Shown one piece after another: positions 47,734 to 59,920 of a DNA stretch of 64,000 nt; position 1 is the first letter of the stretch; each line of letters opens with the position of its first letter. The DNA lies in the NCBI GenBank assembly GCA_905182995.1, contig CAJJDP010000115.1, forward strand, positions 110,765-174,764. The letters run 5' to 3'. The stretch is from Paramecium octaurelia. Its lineage: Eukaryota > Ciliophora > Oligohymenophorea > Peniculida > Parameciidae. Both the position numbers and the translations under genes were made by a program. The notes under the pieces are model-generated. The model did not search any database. It worked only from the letters and a program-made list of their open reading frames with translations, and had not been told where the DNA came from.

Positions 47734-49362
47734 ATGAAGCATAGAGCAGCCGCTAATAGTTTAAATTAAAAGGAGAATGAGAAATGTGTAGGGAATCAAT
47801 ATGCTCTCAAGTACCGAGCACCCTTGCAATAGGAATTACTGATGAACTTAAAGAATTAGCAACTGAGGAATCTCGATGCTATTAGTCAAATTCTACAATC
47901 GAAATTTTGTAAAGTAGAGAAGCGAGACAATGTTGAATACTTCAAATTTGATTTCAAACAACAGAACATTTGTGATAGAGTAAAGTTTCTAATCAATCAA
48001 CCTGATGATGATACCAATAAAACTGAGCAATTCAAGGCATAATATAAGGTGGGCAGTCGCATTGGTTAAGGCGCATATGCTTCAGTGAGAGTCGCAATCC
48101 AAATAGAGAGTGACACCAAGGTGGCCATTAAAATATATGAAAAAACCAAGATCAAAGACTTGTAGAGAAGGAAAGGAGTGAGAAGGGAAATTGAGATTTT
48201 AGAGAAGCTGGATCACCCGAATATAGTGAAGATTCTAGACACTGTGGAATCAAATAATCATGTGAATATAATATTGGAATACGTTAGCGGTAGTTCATTA
48301 CACCATTTGGTTAGGAAACAGCCGGTATACATTTATTCTAATCTCTAGGAACGAAGGTTGGAAGAAGACATAGCCAAAGGAATATTCAAATAAATTCTAG
48401 ATGCAATACAATATTGTCACTCCAAGAACATTGCTCATAGAGACATTAAATTAGAAAATATCCTGCTAGAAGGACTCACTCCTAAATTGATAGATTTCGG
48501 ATTTTCAACATCTTTTCCAATTGATAAGAAGGTCAAAATGTTTTGTGGCACTCCCAGTTACATGGCACCAGAAATAGTTACAAGATAAGAATACAGAGGA
48601 GACAAATCAGATGTCTGGGCATTAGGAGTAGTGCTATTCACTATGCTCTAAGGAGTGTTTCCATTTAAAGGAGACACTGATTCAGAATTGTATACTAGAA
48701 TCTAATCAGGTGAGTTTATCATCGTCCATGATATATCCAAGGAAGCTATTGCATTATTGTATGGGATGTTGACAATTGATCCAGACGAAAGACCAACTGT
48801 TGTGGAATTGCTCAACTATCCTTGGTTTAAAAAATATCAATAAAATTTGGAACCAGAAGAACTCAAAAAGAAACATAAATTGCCTGATGATTTAATAGAG
48901 GATCTCAATACAATCACCAAAAATATGTCTTACATCACACCTACTAGTTAAATTAAACAACAATTCTATTTTGATTTCTCTCATCTTAAAAACAATTCCA
49001 AATAAAATAACACTAAAGTATTTATATTCCTAATTTAGGCTGTCATACCCAAACCCAATTATTTTACTACCACTAATGCTTAAACCAAACAGAGAGAACC
49101 TTAGTTTTTTAAAGTTGAGAGAATTCTCACAAAAAATGAACGACACACTACCACTCATTCCAAAGAAAGATAACCAACATTATCTAAAGAAAGACAATCA
49201 TCTTATAGTTTTGAATCAAGCAGAGGTTTATCTTAGAAAAAGAATCCTCATCAATTAACTGTTCATCCTAGTTTCATTCCAAGTGAAAAAAGTTTCAATT
49301 CTGTCAAAAGTCCATCAATGGGTATGACAGAAAAACGTTCTTTCAATTTTTTTTATAATTGA
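47734..49362 (+). CDS. CAMK/AMPK-like serine/threonine protein kinase
   Basis: Introns at 48325-48348 (24 nt) and 49018-49038 (21 nt), both phase-neutral, give 527 residues. The kinase domain follows ~110 residues: G-S-R-I-G-Q-G-A-Y-A-S-V-R, V-A-I-K-I-Y-E-K, H-R-D-I-K-L-E-N-I-L, D-F-G-F-S-T, F-C-G-T-P-S-Y-M-A-P-E-I, S-D-V-W-A-L-G-V, R-P-T...H-P-like P-W-F. All catalytic residues are present. The style fits the CAMK-like group (MARK/SNF1). The C-terminal tail is S/T/Q/K-rich, without a domain I can name. The substrate is unknown. Confidence 0.92.
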
Positions 49363-50552
49363 TTAAATTTCTAAGGTGTTTTACAAATTATTACATTCAT
49401 TATTCTAAATTCCTTCATTACTTAAGTCAAAGAAAATAATTGTTAAATGGAATTATAGTTAAGGAATCTAAACTATAATCAAAGATATAAGAAAGAGACT
49501 TCACAATTGAAAAAGAATAGATATAACTATTTAAGATGATATCTAAATGTTTATGAAATTAGAAACCGTCTTTCTTTAGTATAAAATCTGCTCAATTGAT
49601 GAGCGTATCCTAATTAGAATTCCAATAAGAAGTATGCAGAATAATTTCAACAATTTTTGAAGTTAACAAAAACTTAGAAATTGGTACTAAAGTCTTTCTA
49701 TAATGAAAATCATTATATAAAATTATTATATCAAATTGCAATACCCTCTACTATTCATCAAATTGTCTAAATAATGTTACTCAATAAAAAATAAGGGAGA
49801 TAAAGAATAAAGAAGAAAAAAGAATAATATCTAGAATATTATAATTGAAGTTTTATCTATTTGATCTGAAATTATGCTGTTTTAGTATTCATAAATTAAT
49901 AATTTATTAATTAATTTATTAATTAGTTTACTATTTTTGCAAAATTTATAAACAAATTTATGTGTTATTAGAATGTAATCCATTTGGTAACATATTTAAT
50001 TTTATGTTTAATTTTTCTATAAAGACAGAAATAATATTGGTAATAATTTCTATTATAAATTTTCTAGCACAAATATATTCTTTATTTTCGTTTGATATTA
50101 ATATAGATTACTCATCTAATATTACTGATTAATGCCTTTACATACTAATTTACATTGGGATAAAAACTTTTAGTCGTATTTCTATTTTCCTTCTTTCATT
50201 TTTATGCTAACCTAAAGACAAAGGAATATCGTGATTCGTTTAAGCCACCCTTATCTATATCTATAATTTTCCATAAATTAATTTTTTAATAAATAATATT
50301 TATACTGATTAATTCTGGAGTACAAAGTCCTGTTTAACTTTAGAATTCCATGATCCATTTTCAATCTTCTTATTGTCTTTATTCTAGCAGATTAGACAAT
50401 ACTTAGTCTTTGATGGTCAGGTTTCTAATAAAAGGATGATGATAAAAATTAAAAAAATTTATTTCTGCGTTTCAAAAAAATACAATATATAGAAACCAAT
50501 ATTTTTCGAATGTCTATAAGCATCTTCAATTATAAAATATAAATTTATACTC
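49363..50552. other. Intergenic with a possible small relic
   Basis: Mostly AT-rich non-coding. Between about 49,420 and 49,710 plus-strand pieces look protein-like in different frames (I-V-K-E-S-K-L-Q-S-K-I-Q-E-R-D-F, then M-F-M-K-L-E-T-V-F-L-Q-Y-K-I-C-S-I-D-E-R-I-L-I-R-I). They do not join with legal introns. I regard this as a decayed gene fragment. From 49,720 to 50,552 nothing is visible. Confidence 0.35.
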
Positions 50553-50989
50553 TCAAGCGTTCCAAATGGTGGGATAATTAAAGGAATCAGAGTGAATTTG
50601 CACTTAAAAAAATTCAGGTGACTAAAATTTAAAGTATAATTTACACAAAATGAATCGATTTTAATGGAGGACTGTTGGCAATAAAAAGGAGTGTGGGATA
50701 CAATTTAATGTTGTTATTCATTATCTGAGACTTTAGATTGTTGTATATAGTAATAGGCGTTCTAAAATTTTGTATCAAAATCTAAGGAAGGAGGATCAAG
50801 CATCTTTTTTGTAGAGGCAAAAATGGTTTCTTTGTTTTGAATCTTCTCTAGAATTATCTATTGTTGTAACTCACTATAATTATTTTTGATTTTTTAGCTA
50901 GTTTGTTTAGTTTTTGCTTTTAATTTATTCGCTTTTCTTGTAATTTTATTTTACAGATATTATTAACTATAATTAGTATTATTCAACAT
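50553..50989 (-). CDS. Small hypothetical protein
   Basis: Introns 50672-50701 (30 nt) and 50622-50644 (23 nt) leave 127 residues with exact phase. The first half is basic and Q-rich with a coiled-coil-like stretch (L-Q-Q-Q-I-I-L-E-K-I-Q-N-K-E-T). The second half has L-D-P-P-S-L-D-F-D-T-K-F and ends S-F-N-Y-P-T-I-W-N-A. Family unknown. It lies just downstream of the Myb gene on the same strand. Confidence 0.55.
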
Positions 50990-51150
50990 ACTTTTCTTTA
51001 TCCAAATATAATGAAATTTATTTCACTTTTTCTCTGGTTTCTTCATTTATCTTTTCTCCTTGCTTAATTGACTTATTTTCCCTGATCAAACTTTTAAAGA
51101 GCTCTTTCATATCATCTTTAATATCGATTTGTTTACTATCATTCTCATTA

Positions 51151-51675
51151 TCACAGCAAAATATACTAGAAATCAATAGGGGTTGTAACTTAGCTGTAAT
51201 TAATGAACCTCGAAAAACTCTAAATATGCTTACTTTCATTTGTTTTATATGAGGCTTTTAATAATCGCCTAAACACTTTTTTAACATGTGCATAAAATTT
51301 ATTCTTGATATCTTGGTCCGTTCGATGATTGAGTTCTTTAGCAATACAAGTCTTTAGTCATTCAATATTTATACCCACTTATTTCCGTGTATTTTTATGA
51401 GATCAAAAAGCTTATCAAGTTCAAATTATGACAACTCACTTTTATTGTAAGAATTGTCAAGATAATTAAAAAATCTCTCTCTACAAGCTTTTGTATTTCT
51501 GTCATAGCCTTATTTTCGAAGAGCTTGTGAAATCTTTTTCCAGCCAAGCTTTTCATTTTAGTATTTACTTACAAATTACTTTAAGAGTTTATCTTCCTAC
51601 CATACAAATATTTCTTACCTTGTCCGTCCATAAAATTCTTTTTTTGCACTGAGGAAGAAGAGATAAGTCCGGCAT
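51151..51675 (-). CDS. Myb/SANT two-repeat DNA-binding protein
   Basis: Introns 51597-51618 (22 nt) and 51352-51374 (23 nt), and optionally a phase-neutral 24-nt one at 51166-51189, leave about 151-159 residues. The first Myb repeat reads R-I-L-W-T-D-K-E-D-K-L-L-K-Q-F-V, then G-W-K-K-I-S-Q-A-L and K-A-C-R-E-R-F-F-N-Y-L-D. The second is F-E-L-D-K-L-F-D-L-I-K-I-H-G-N-K-W...I-A-K-E-L-N-H-R-T-D-Q-D-I-K-N-K-F-Y. The tryptophan spacing and R-E-R-F/I-K-N-K recognition helices are typical R2R3-like. It is probably a small transcription regulator. Confidence 0.85.
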
Positions 51676-52278
51676 ATTAATAATAATCAAAGAAAGGATT
51701 GCAATTATTAAAGTTTTATGTGGTTTCATATATTTAAAGAGATCTCAGATTTAAAATGTATATAGAATTAGTCAAAATTAATTTCCATTTACCTGATAAT
51801 GGCTTATCAACTAGTCTTTCTTCTAAAATTAGTTGAGGGAACAAGTCATAGAGTGAAACAGTTATTTGTATTATTTATAAATTAACATTTGAAAAGAGGA
51901 AAATAATTGTAACAAAAGTCCCAATAATATTAGAGTAAAATACTAAACTGTGATGTCTATTTGAAATTTCAATTAATTTTACGAACATGTAGTTTGACAT
52001 ACATAGTTCTCAGAAAATTTGTGAATTTTTACATCATTCAGGGTGAATCAAATGTAATTCGTTTTTAATCAAATTTTTATTTGCATTTGGAAACTTGTTT
52101 TTATATACCTAGATGAAAAAATAGAAGGCCATAAAAAAATTAGTTCGGTAGGGTAAATTTTTTGAAATAGAAAATAAGGAAACTAAGATTGCAATTATAA
52201 TTCTTATATTATTTATTATAGAATAACTTACCAAATTAATCCAAAATAGAAGGATTAAGAAATCATTTTGATTACATA
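51676..52278. other. Intergenic stretch
   Basis: About 600 bp AT-rich; no gene on either strand. Confidence 0.45.
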
Positions 52279-53145
52279 ATGGATTAACAATTGACTAAGA
52301 AATTTGTAAAATTACTATTGAATTGCCAAATAATTATGTATATTTTTACAACTTTTCAAGTGATTGGTTACAATTCCAAACTTAAAGAGCTTATTTGTAA
52401 ACCTACATTTAATTTCATATCATTCATTTATATGATTTATAATTGTTTCGTTATTTTTATTCAAAGAGCTACATATATCTCCTTTTTGTAAGACAAATGG
52501 AATTTTCAAATACTTCTCTTCTGTGATTAAACAGAAGAGGAGCTTTCCAATTTGAGAAGTCACTACAATAATATGATTGAAATAATTAATTTAAAAATAA
52601 TCAATTATTTAAAATTATTCTCATAATAATTATTAATTTTAATAGAATGTTATTTTATAAGCTCATCATCTTCCTTTTTATTAAGATAATTATAAACTCC
52701 CTAATAAGTTTCAAGAATTGCCCCTTTTCTTAACAAATCAAAAAAATTAACTATTACTTCTTTACTTTTGAATAAACATGAAATTCTTATTGAGTGTTTA
52801 TGCATAAATACCCATTAAATGAATAAATTCTTTATCAAAAATGAAAAAAAGAAATTGTTTCTATAAATTTTTATAAAGATGAGATTTTTGGTTGTTCATA
52901 AAAACAACAAAATATAAATTAATAGAAATGGATAATATCGAAATTATATAAAATATGATTATGGTTAATTGTTACATTATAGAATAATAGAAATTACAAA
53001 ATGTTAGTATTTGTTGAATATTAATTGTTTGTATGCACAAAATTCCACTTTCCATTAAAATAATAAGATGGCAAATCAATAATAATTAAGATAAAAGTTA
53101 CTATTCAAAATTTAAAAAATATTATAGGTGTATGAATAAATCTGA
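52279..53145 (+). CDS. Long but doubtful ORF
   Basis: A 288-codon frame without TGA, longer than expected by chance for this composition. It begins M-D-Q-Q-L-T-K-K-F-V-K-L-L-L, reminiscent of the first helix of E2F/DP winged-helix domains, and contains E-E-E-L-S-N-L-R-S-H-Y-N-N. The rest of such a domain is not visible and the second half is low quality (long N/I/K/Y runs). The end overlaps the start of the RING-CH gene by 14 bases. I infer a relic, or a gene whose real 3' end is earlier. Confidence 0.25.
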
Positions 53146-54100
53146 TTTTGGAATAGTTGGTTCGTCATCTCCATAAAAATTTAATAGACTAAATTAATCA
53201 CAATAATTAATCCCTCAGGAATGCCTAACTAATTGCAAATAGGGTTTTAATTCTTCTCCAAGAAAGGAAAAATATAAAAAATAAATTAAAAATATTCACT
53301 ATCTAAAAGTAACATATTCTCCTTAAAGTCTAATTGTAGGATAACGAAAGAAAAAAACCTGTATGGTGCAACATATATGAGTATAAAATGAATGCAACTG
53401 AATTAGAAATGTCTAAAAAAGGAAGTAAAAAATTTAAGAAACAAAGGAATTTGTAGAATTTGTATGATGGAAGAGGAAACCTCAAGATTTATCTATCCTT
53501 GTAAATGTAAGGGGTCATCTTAATTTGTACACGAAGAATGCTTTAAAAGTTGGATTTTAACAAAAAATATTGTTGAAAAAGTTCTTAAAAAGGATGTAAC
53601 CATGATTATATTTTAATGAAAAGATTAGTTGCGAAGTTTGCTCTTAGAAAATTAATATGAAGCTAATAATTTAGGATAAAGTTTAATTTTCTATTTTTAA
53701 AGATATTCCAAAGCACTAAAAGGTTTGCTGGTTAATCATATTCTTTTTGATTTTACTCTAAATAACTGGAGCCTCGATATTGGCGGTTCTAGTTGGTTTT
53801 CACAATTTTGGAGTTGTAGCTGTAATAACATTATTAGCAGGATTTTCAGTTGCTTTATTTTTTTATTTAATTGCTTAGGTTATCAGTAGCCTTTCTGTAG
53901 AAATTATTGATCAATGGATTTTCTCGAATTATAGAGGAGATAAAGGCCCTATCATGGTTGATATGTAATCATAAGATCCATAGTCTTAATAATAATTACA
54001 CTGTAGTCCAAAAAGTCCAAAACAGAGGAGAAAATCATGTGTACCTCAATTTGGAGGACTACAAGTTATTCAATTTGAATAATACCCCTCTGAAATTTGA
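53132..54100 (+). CDS. RING-CH (MARCH-type) membrane E3 ubiquitin ligase
   Basis: Exons with introns 53309-53339 (31 nt), 53361-53406 (46 nt, unusually long) and 53596-53623 (28 nt) give 287 residues. A RING-CH domain is clear: C-R-I-C...C-K-C-K-G-S-S-Q-F-V-H-E-E-C-F-K-S-W...C-E-V-C, that is C4HC3 order. Two membrane spans follow (W-L-I-I-F-F-L-I-L-L and V-A-V-I-T-L-L-A-G-F-S-V-A-L), then a Q/S/K-rich cytosolic tail. MARCH ligases ubiquitinate membrane proteins and control their traffic. The N-terminal ~75 residues depend on the two first introns and are less certain. Confidence 0.85.
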
Positions 54101-55570
54101 TTATTCATCTAATTTGTATTGTCATTTTGATAATTAACTCGGCTTTCAATTCTATATTGTTTAAGTAATTACAATATATTATATTAATCATTATAATTCA
54201 GTCTATGATTGTATTATTATATGATTTAATTATCTAAGATTACACGAATTTATTAAATCTAAAAATATTTGAGAATCAAGAATGAAAATTTTACATTTTC
54301 AAAATGCTAGCCTTGAAATATCAATAAATAAAATTAAAAAATATAATAAATGTTCGATCTGCTATTTAGTACTTTCAACAACAAAATATAATAATTACTA
54401 AACTTAACTTACTTTCTTTCTTATTTTCTTAATCTTCCTTTAATTAAATATATAAGCATTCTATAAAATAGTTTATAATTGAATTGGAAATTTCGAATTA
54501 TTTATTGAAATAGTTTCTCAGCTAGGTTATAATTAATCTAAAGTTGTATTTAAACTCACTAGATTTTCTCATAAGTTAACATTTGAGTAAAATAATACTA
54601 AATTTCAGAATTATAACTTATAAACTCAAAGATAGAAAGAGAAATTATAAGAAAATGATAGTTTCATTTGTTTTCGAAATTAGATTAATTGATCTTCGAG
54701 TAATTCTTAATAACAATTATTACTTTATGATATATCTTAATTTTGAATCTAATCAAATAATTTTAAGTATTTTTAAATAAATATCACAATTTATAAATAA
54801 TTTCAATTATATTACTACTAAGGTTTAAGGTTAATAACTAAAATTAAGATTTTGTTCAGAAACATGTGAATTTTGTGCTTGAATGATGGAGTTGGAGTGT
54901 TATTATATTTATTTGAGTGTTATTTTAAAGTTACTTGTTTTTAAAAAGGAATGTTATTATAAAACAGAATGTGAATTGCTGCTAATTAAGAATATCATTA
55001 AACTTTTATTAGTAAGCTATTTAACAAAAAATATTTAAGCTATCAATGAAGAATTAGTTAAAATCTATTTAATTCATTATAATCATAAAATGAAACTTTG
55101 ATTTCTAATTTAGATTTACAAATAAAATTAACTTTTTTTTTTTAGATTTCAAAGGTAGACTTTGATAAAGTAAAATTGGTTTATTAGATTAACGTTATTA
55201 TTTAGATTTAAGCAATATTCTTTATCATATTTTAGTTATTTCCTTATTTAGAAGTTAAAAGTATGTTTATAATTTAATATGGAAGTCATTCCTAAAACAA
55301 CACTCACAATTTTAAATCAGTAAGCTAGCTACTAGCTACTAGTAGTAACAATATTAAGATGCTTATTTAAATTTTTATAAATACTTTTGGAATTAGCAGA
55401 ATTATTTATTTATACAAATAAATAGTTCAAGCTATTAACCATATGAGATTGGACTACCTTAACTTAATTACTTAAAATAGTCAAAAATAATATTATAATA
55501 TGTTAATAACCAGCAAAAACATGAAATTTGTTTACAAAAAACAAATACATTTTATATTACTAAAATTACA
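54101..55570. other. Long AT-rich intergenic stretch
   Basis: About 1.5 kb with no convincing gene on either strand; a few short ORFs are low-complexity. It contains a short tandem of AGCTACT units at about 55,323-55,343. Confidence 0.5.
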
Positions 55571-56469
55571 TCATATAACAGCATATCCTCCTTCGCTTTA
55601 AAGCCCTCTAAACTTTTTGATCATTCCAAAAACTTTGATAACAGTGAAATTAATTCCATCCTTAACCAAATGTGGAAAGTCTCTCCAAAAATGAGAGTGA
55701 GGCAATGCATCTACTCCACTGAGCTAGTATTGTTTTTTATTGTAAGCTATTCCACCTCCAAAGTAGAGACCGGCTGCTAGAATGAAATATAAAAGCAATG
55801 TTTGACTGCCACCACCTTTGATAAGTGTAATATTTACTAGGGGATGATCCAGATCGACAACCAGCTGAATGCTAAATACCCAACCTAATATTGCATTTAC
55901 TAGAATCAATAACTCTAAAATTGGGCTCATCTTTTCCACATGTGACTTCGAAAGTAACTGATCTTGGACTCATTTGCATTTGTTCATTATCAGCAATTAT
56001 TTTTTGTAATCCTCCATCATCTTTAACATCAAAACACATATCGCCTTATAATTAATTTAAAAAATAACCTTATTTGTAAGTGACTGAAATTCCTAATTCA
56101 GGATAAACTGGATTAACATACCCAAATTCTTGTGTTTCTTTCAATCCCAAAACCTTAAATATATGAATAATAAATACATCACAGTTTTCTGTTACTTTGC
56201 CCATTACTTCTAGTGCTTCGAATGCAGCCACTTCTCTACCTTAACATCTGACTGCTCCAGTGCAAAAATTAAATTCATAAACCATGTTAAACATTCCCAT
56301 GCCTTTATACTTTTATTTAGAATAAGTTACTTGTGTCAGTGTCAGGCACTTGATAGTTATTGATGTTGTGAAGTTTTGAGATGTCGTATGTGTATCCATA
56401 GGAATCGTGCCATAAACAATTTTTATCTGTAGCATAAGACGTGGTGATTAATAGCAATAATGAAAACAT
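55571..56469 (-). CDS. Type I membrane protein with MRH/cation-independent mannose-6-phosphate-receptor-like domain
   Basis: Introns 56303-56330 (28 nt) and 55816-55837 (22 nt) leave 282 residues. A signal peptide (M-F-S-L-L-L-L-I-T-T-S-Y-A) precedes a lumenal domain with paired cysteines (N-C-L-W-H...F-C-T-G-A-V-R-C...E-N-C-D...D-M-C-F-D-V...V-T-C-G) in the order seen in Atg27/M6PR/MRH folds. One membrane span (L-L-L-Y-F-I-L-A-A-G-L-Y-F-G-G-G-I-A-Y) is followed by a ~50-residue cytosolic tail. I infer a lectin-like or cargo-sorting receptor of the secretory/lysosomal route. Sugar-binding residues cannot be judged by eye. Confidence 0.75.
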
Positions 56470-56488
56470 TTTTGTAATATTAATTATT

Positions 56489-58667
56489 TCATCTAAAATA
56501 ACTACGGAAATTTAATTCATCAGCTATTTCCATACTTTGATTCTTTTTGAATGAAGGTTCGAAATTCTCTTTCCCAGACTTATTGGGTCCATTTTTTTCA
56601 TGAGAACATATGTGCTTGAAGGGTTCTTTAAATTATTGAATACTGCTTTGCATATCGGTGTATGTTGGGCTACTTTGATTTAATTGAGATTAGAAGTAGC
56701 TTTGAAAGGATTCAATTTCACTTTTACTGCTCTCTTCAGTCTTCTTATTCTCATTAACATCCCAGAACTAAACATTAATGGCTGAAGTGTCAAATAAGTA
56801 TTTGGGGTATTTGATAGGTCTCGAAGATTTTAATTTTAAGGTGTCCACATTTTCGCCTTTTAGTTTCATTTCTTTTCTTAATTTGACTTTGTATATGTTC
56901 TGCATCATTGTTTAAATATTATCTAACATTTGATCTAAGGTTTCGTTATTCAACAACATCATCTCATCAACATCAATCATATTATGATAACACAATGCGA
57001 TTTTTTATAGTTTATTTCTTTCATCCTAGAGATCTTTGCTGAGTTATTTATACTTTCTAGTTTTAGCCTTTTGATTTGCATATCTCTTTTTAGTTTGGAT
57101 GATGACTTCCTGTTGTTTCTATTTGATTTCATTCAATTGGGATTCAAGTGTTTATTTTTCTGATTTCAATATGATGAATTCTTCTTCCAAATTTTAGTAT
57201 TTCTTGATCATTCCAAATGAATCAATTATATCCTATTTGACTTCAATATCTCTGCCTCCTTTTTCAGGAACCCATAACACTCCCACTCCATGATAGTGTA
57301 AATGAGTCCATTAATATGGTACATCCTTGTTAATCATTGCTTAGATATGATCTGAAGTATTGAATTAGGATTTGAATATTTTTCTTTGTTCTTCAAGTTT
57401 TTCTATTATTTTGAGCATCATTTCTTGTTGTTACTTATCATCGACTCTTGCTTTTTGTAATTCTTCAATTTTTGTCTCATAATCTTTTATCACCCTATTC
57501 AAACTTTCATCATTATCAAAGCCTACTATATTCTTTGATACATTGTTTTCTATTTTCTTTGCATTTGTCCCAAACCTTAAAGTAGACACTGTTTATTCAA
57601 ATTAACTATAACAAGGATTAACGCAAAGTATAATGGCTGTTCTAGAGTTACCTCCTAAAGATGATCTCAATATCTTTGTTAAAGGCGAATTTCTATATGG
57701 GATATGTTGATCACTAAATATTGTAAAGTTTTTACTTTCTTCCTTAAGCCCTTAGAGATATTACTTAAGTTAAAAAGAACAGACTTTTATTGATGTGTTT
57801 GGATTCATTTTATCTATCCTTATATTGAGTACCACTCCCTCCTGCAGAAGTTCCTCTTTTTTTAAGCATTGAATCATGAATATTAATTTTTTCTGAACCT
57901 GCCAAATCAACAAAATTAAGAATAGATTCAGTTATCACTGAGTTTGGTCCAATTGTATTAGGGACACATCTAACATACAGTCTGAATATTGTATGAGATC
58001 TACTACTGCAATGATTCATGACAGTGGATGCATAATGTCTGTTACTTTCTCCAAACTGAAGAATATCCATGATTTCATCTATTGTAGTCACGGCTTCTTC
58101 AATAGCTCCTTTAATTACAAATTCTCTATTGAAATCCTCATTTATTAACAAAGTTTCACTCAATCTCTCTTGAGTAGATAGCAAATCATAAACTTAATCT
58201 GTGTAAATTTCGACATAGCTGCATCTTAAGAAAAACTGTTTGTCTTGTTGTTTTTCGATTTCTCCGAAAAGATCTTTGAGTGCTTACTTCAAAATGCCCT
58301 CTTCTTAATCGTACCCCATCATTGTGTAAGTCTTACCACTTCCTGTTTGACCATACATAAACACTGTCCCATTTATACCTTACAATGACGATAATGTAAT
58401 TCTTTGGATCTATTACTAGTAAATGAATTTGGTGGTGTGTTTAGGATCAAAACATTAATCTATTAATATTCGATTGATTATATTACTGAAGGTAAACTCT
58501 ACTCTTTGTCCTGGCACAAATTTACGCATTCTGACTAAATCATTAAATCTATCATTGGAAATTGTGATGGTGTCTTGATTATTAACAGACCAAATTTCGA
58601 GGTCATTGTTGTCTTTCTCTTAACCATTTGATGGCCTAATTCTAACTACAACCTGGATGTTCTCCAT
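56489..58667 (-). CDS. Kinesin motor protein with coiled-coil tail (kinesin-7/CENP-E-like)
   Basis: Minus from [12 protein letters not shown]. One 22-nt intron (57743-57764) gives 718 residues in phase. The motor is N-terminal: P-loop [11 protein letters not shown], switch I S-S-R-S-H-T-I-F, switch [31 protein letters not shown] long K/E-rich coiled coil and a short tail follow. N-terminal motors walk to microtubule plus ends. The intron removes the spot where the conserved V-I-x-x-L helix usually lies. Without it the text reads V-I-S then shifts by one base to G-L-K-E-E-S, so a one-base error here is an alternative. Confidence 0.88.
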
Positions 58668-58756
58668 TAATTTAAATTAAATATTGTTTTAACAGCTTAT
58701 TTTACAATTAAAATGTAGAAATTGTATTGATATTAATATTGCTGATAATTCATTAA

Positions 58757-59920
58757 TCAAAAGACCTCTTCTCTAACTTAAAGGAATTCTGAGGCAGCAC
58801 TCACCTTTTGAGTAAGAACTTCTTATAATCTTTCAACGACTTCCAATTATTATTCTCTTTCGAAGGTTTAAGCTTCATATTAGGCTTCTTATTCAGCAGC
58901 CCATCTCTCTTGGATAGCCAATGAGTCTTCAGCATCCTCAAGGAATAACTACATTTAATTCACGATCATACAGTTTAATCTTCCAAGTCTTCAACAGCTT
59001 CTTGGATGGTGACTTTGAATTGAACAATTGAGTTTTCTAAGAAGGCCTTTCTCTCAACTAATCTCTTGTGTTCTTCTTATAAGTGACCGCTTTGGACTTC
59101 CCAGTTGGCAGCTTACTTCTCTTCTGTGGCAAGGAGTGAGGCTCTGCTGGCAACCAATTATTATCTGATCTAAGCCAAGAGTTCTAAGATCTTGATGATG
59201 CTCTTGTTATCAACCTTGGAGGCCAATTATGTCAAAGCATTGATGAGTGGCTATTTCATATAGTTATTTAATACTTTGAAAAGAGCGTGTTTGCTTTCCA
59301 TTAATTTGGCTTAGACTTTCTCGAATCTGCTCTTGAGTTGAGCAAATGCAACACCTGCTTATAAGTGTTAAACGATCTTTGAGGCTTCATCAATGGCATC
59401 AATTTAGTCAACGTGTTCTGCATCCTTTCTAACCCAAGTATCGTGTTATGATTGTCTTGTGGCTGATTCATCGGCGAAGCTCTTTTCGTTATTGGCAATA
59501 TCAGATGTGACTACTCTGACTTCAACTTCAGCTTCTCCCAATGCCTCAGTAGTTGAGTCTCTCAAGTTTGAAAGAGCAACAATTTAAGTTTAGTGATAAG
59601 CGATTTCTTATTCTAAGTCAGCAATGATCTAACATTGTAATAATTAACTATACCTTCTCGAAGGCAACTGTGTCACTTTCGTGAACTTTGTCAGCTTTCT
59701 TTTAATCTCCATTGAGTTATGAGGCAATGTTGTTTAAAAGGATTTAGATTTCTCCGACTGGTCCTCCTGTTGCCAATTAGAGTTGGAGGACTGACAATAC
59801 AGAATTACCAAATGAATCTTTGTTGATTTATGCCAACACTTCCTTTGGACTTTCACTCTTTGCTACTCTAGCAGTTGCCACTGCCAAGATAAGTGTCAAT
59901 ACAGGAATGATTCTAGCCAT
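58757..59920 (-). CDS. Trichocyst matrix protein
   Basis: Introns 59629-59653 (25 nt) and 58949-58971 (23 nt) leave 371 residues, the usual size. It has a signal peptide (M-A-R-I-I-P-V-L-T-L-I-L-A-V-A-T-A-R-V) and a pro-region. It then has helical, A/E/Q/L-rich repeats with the family pattern I-L-L-N-N-I-A-S-Q-L-N-G-D-Q and D-A-I-D-E-A-S-K-I-V. Trichocyst matrix proteins are made as precursors, cleaved, and packed as crystals inside the exocytic trichocysts of Paramecium. Codon use is richer in C-ending codons (AAC, GCC, CTC, ATC) than neighbouring genes, as expected of a highly expressed gene. Confidence 0.95.

Noticed and set aside
51018-51239. Minus-strand ORF beginning M-K-V-S-I-F
   Set aside because: It is an off-frame reading around the 3' end of the Myb gene, which carries the recognisable domain in another phase.
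54583-54780. 65-residue ORF in the 54-55.5 kb gap
   Set aside because: Low-complexity I/L/N/K sequence, no longer in the ciliate code, and no family.
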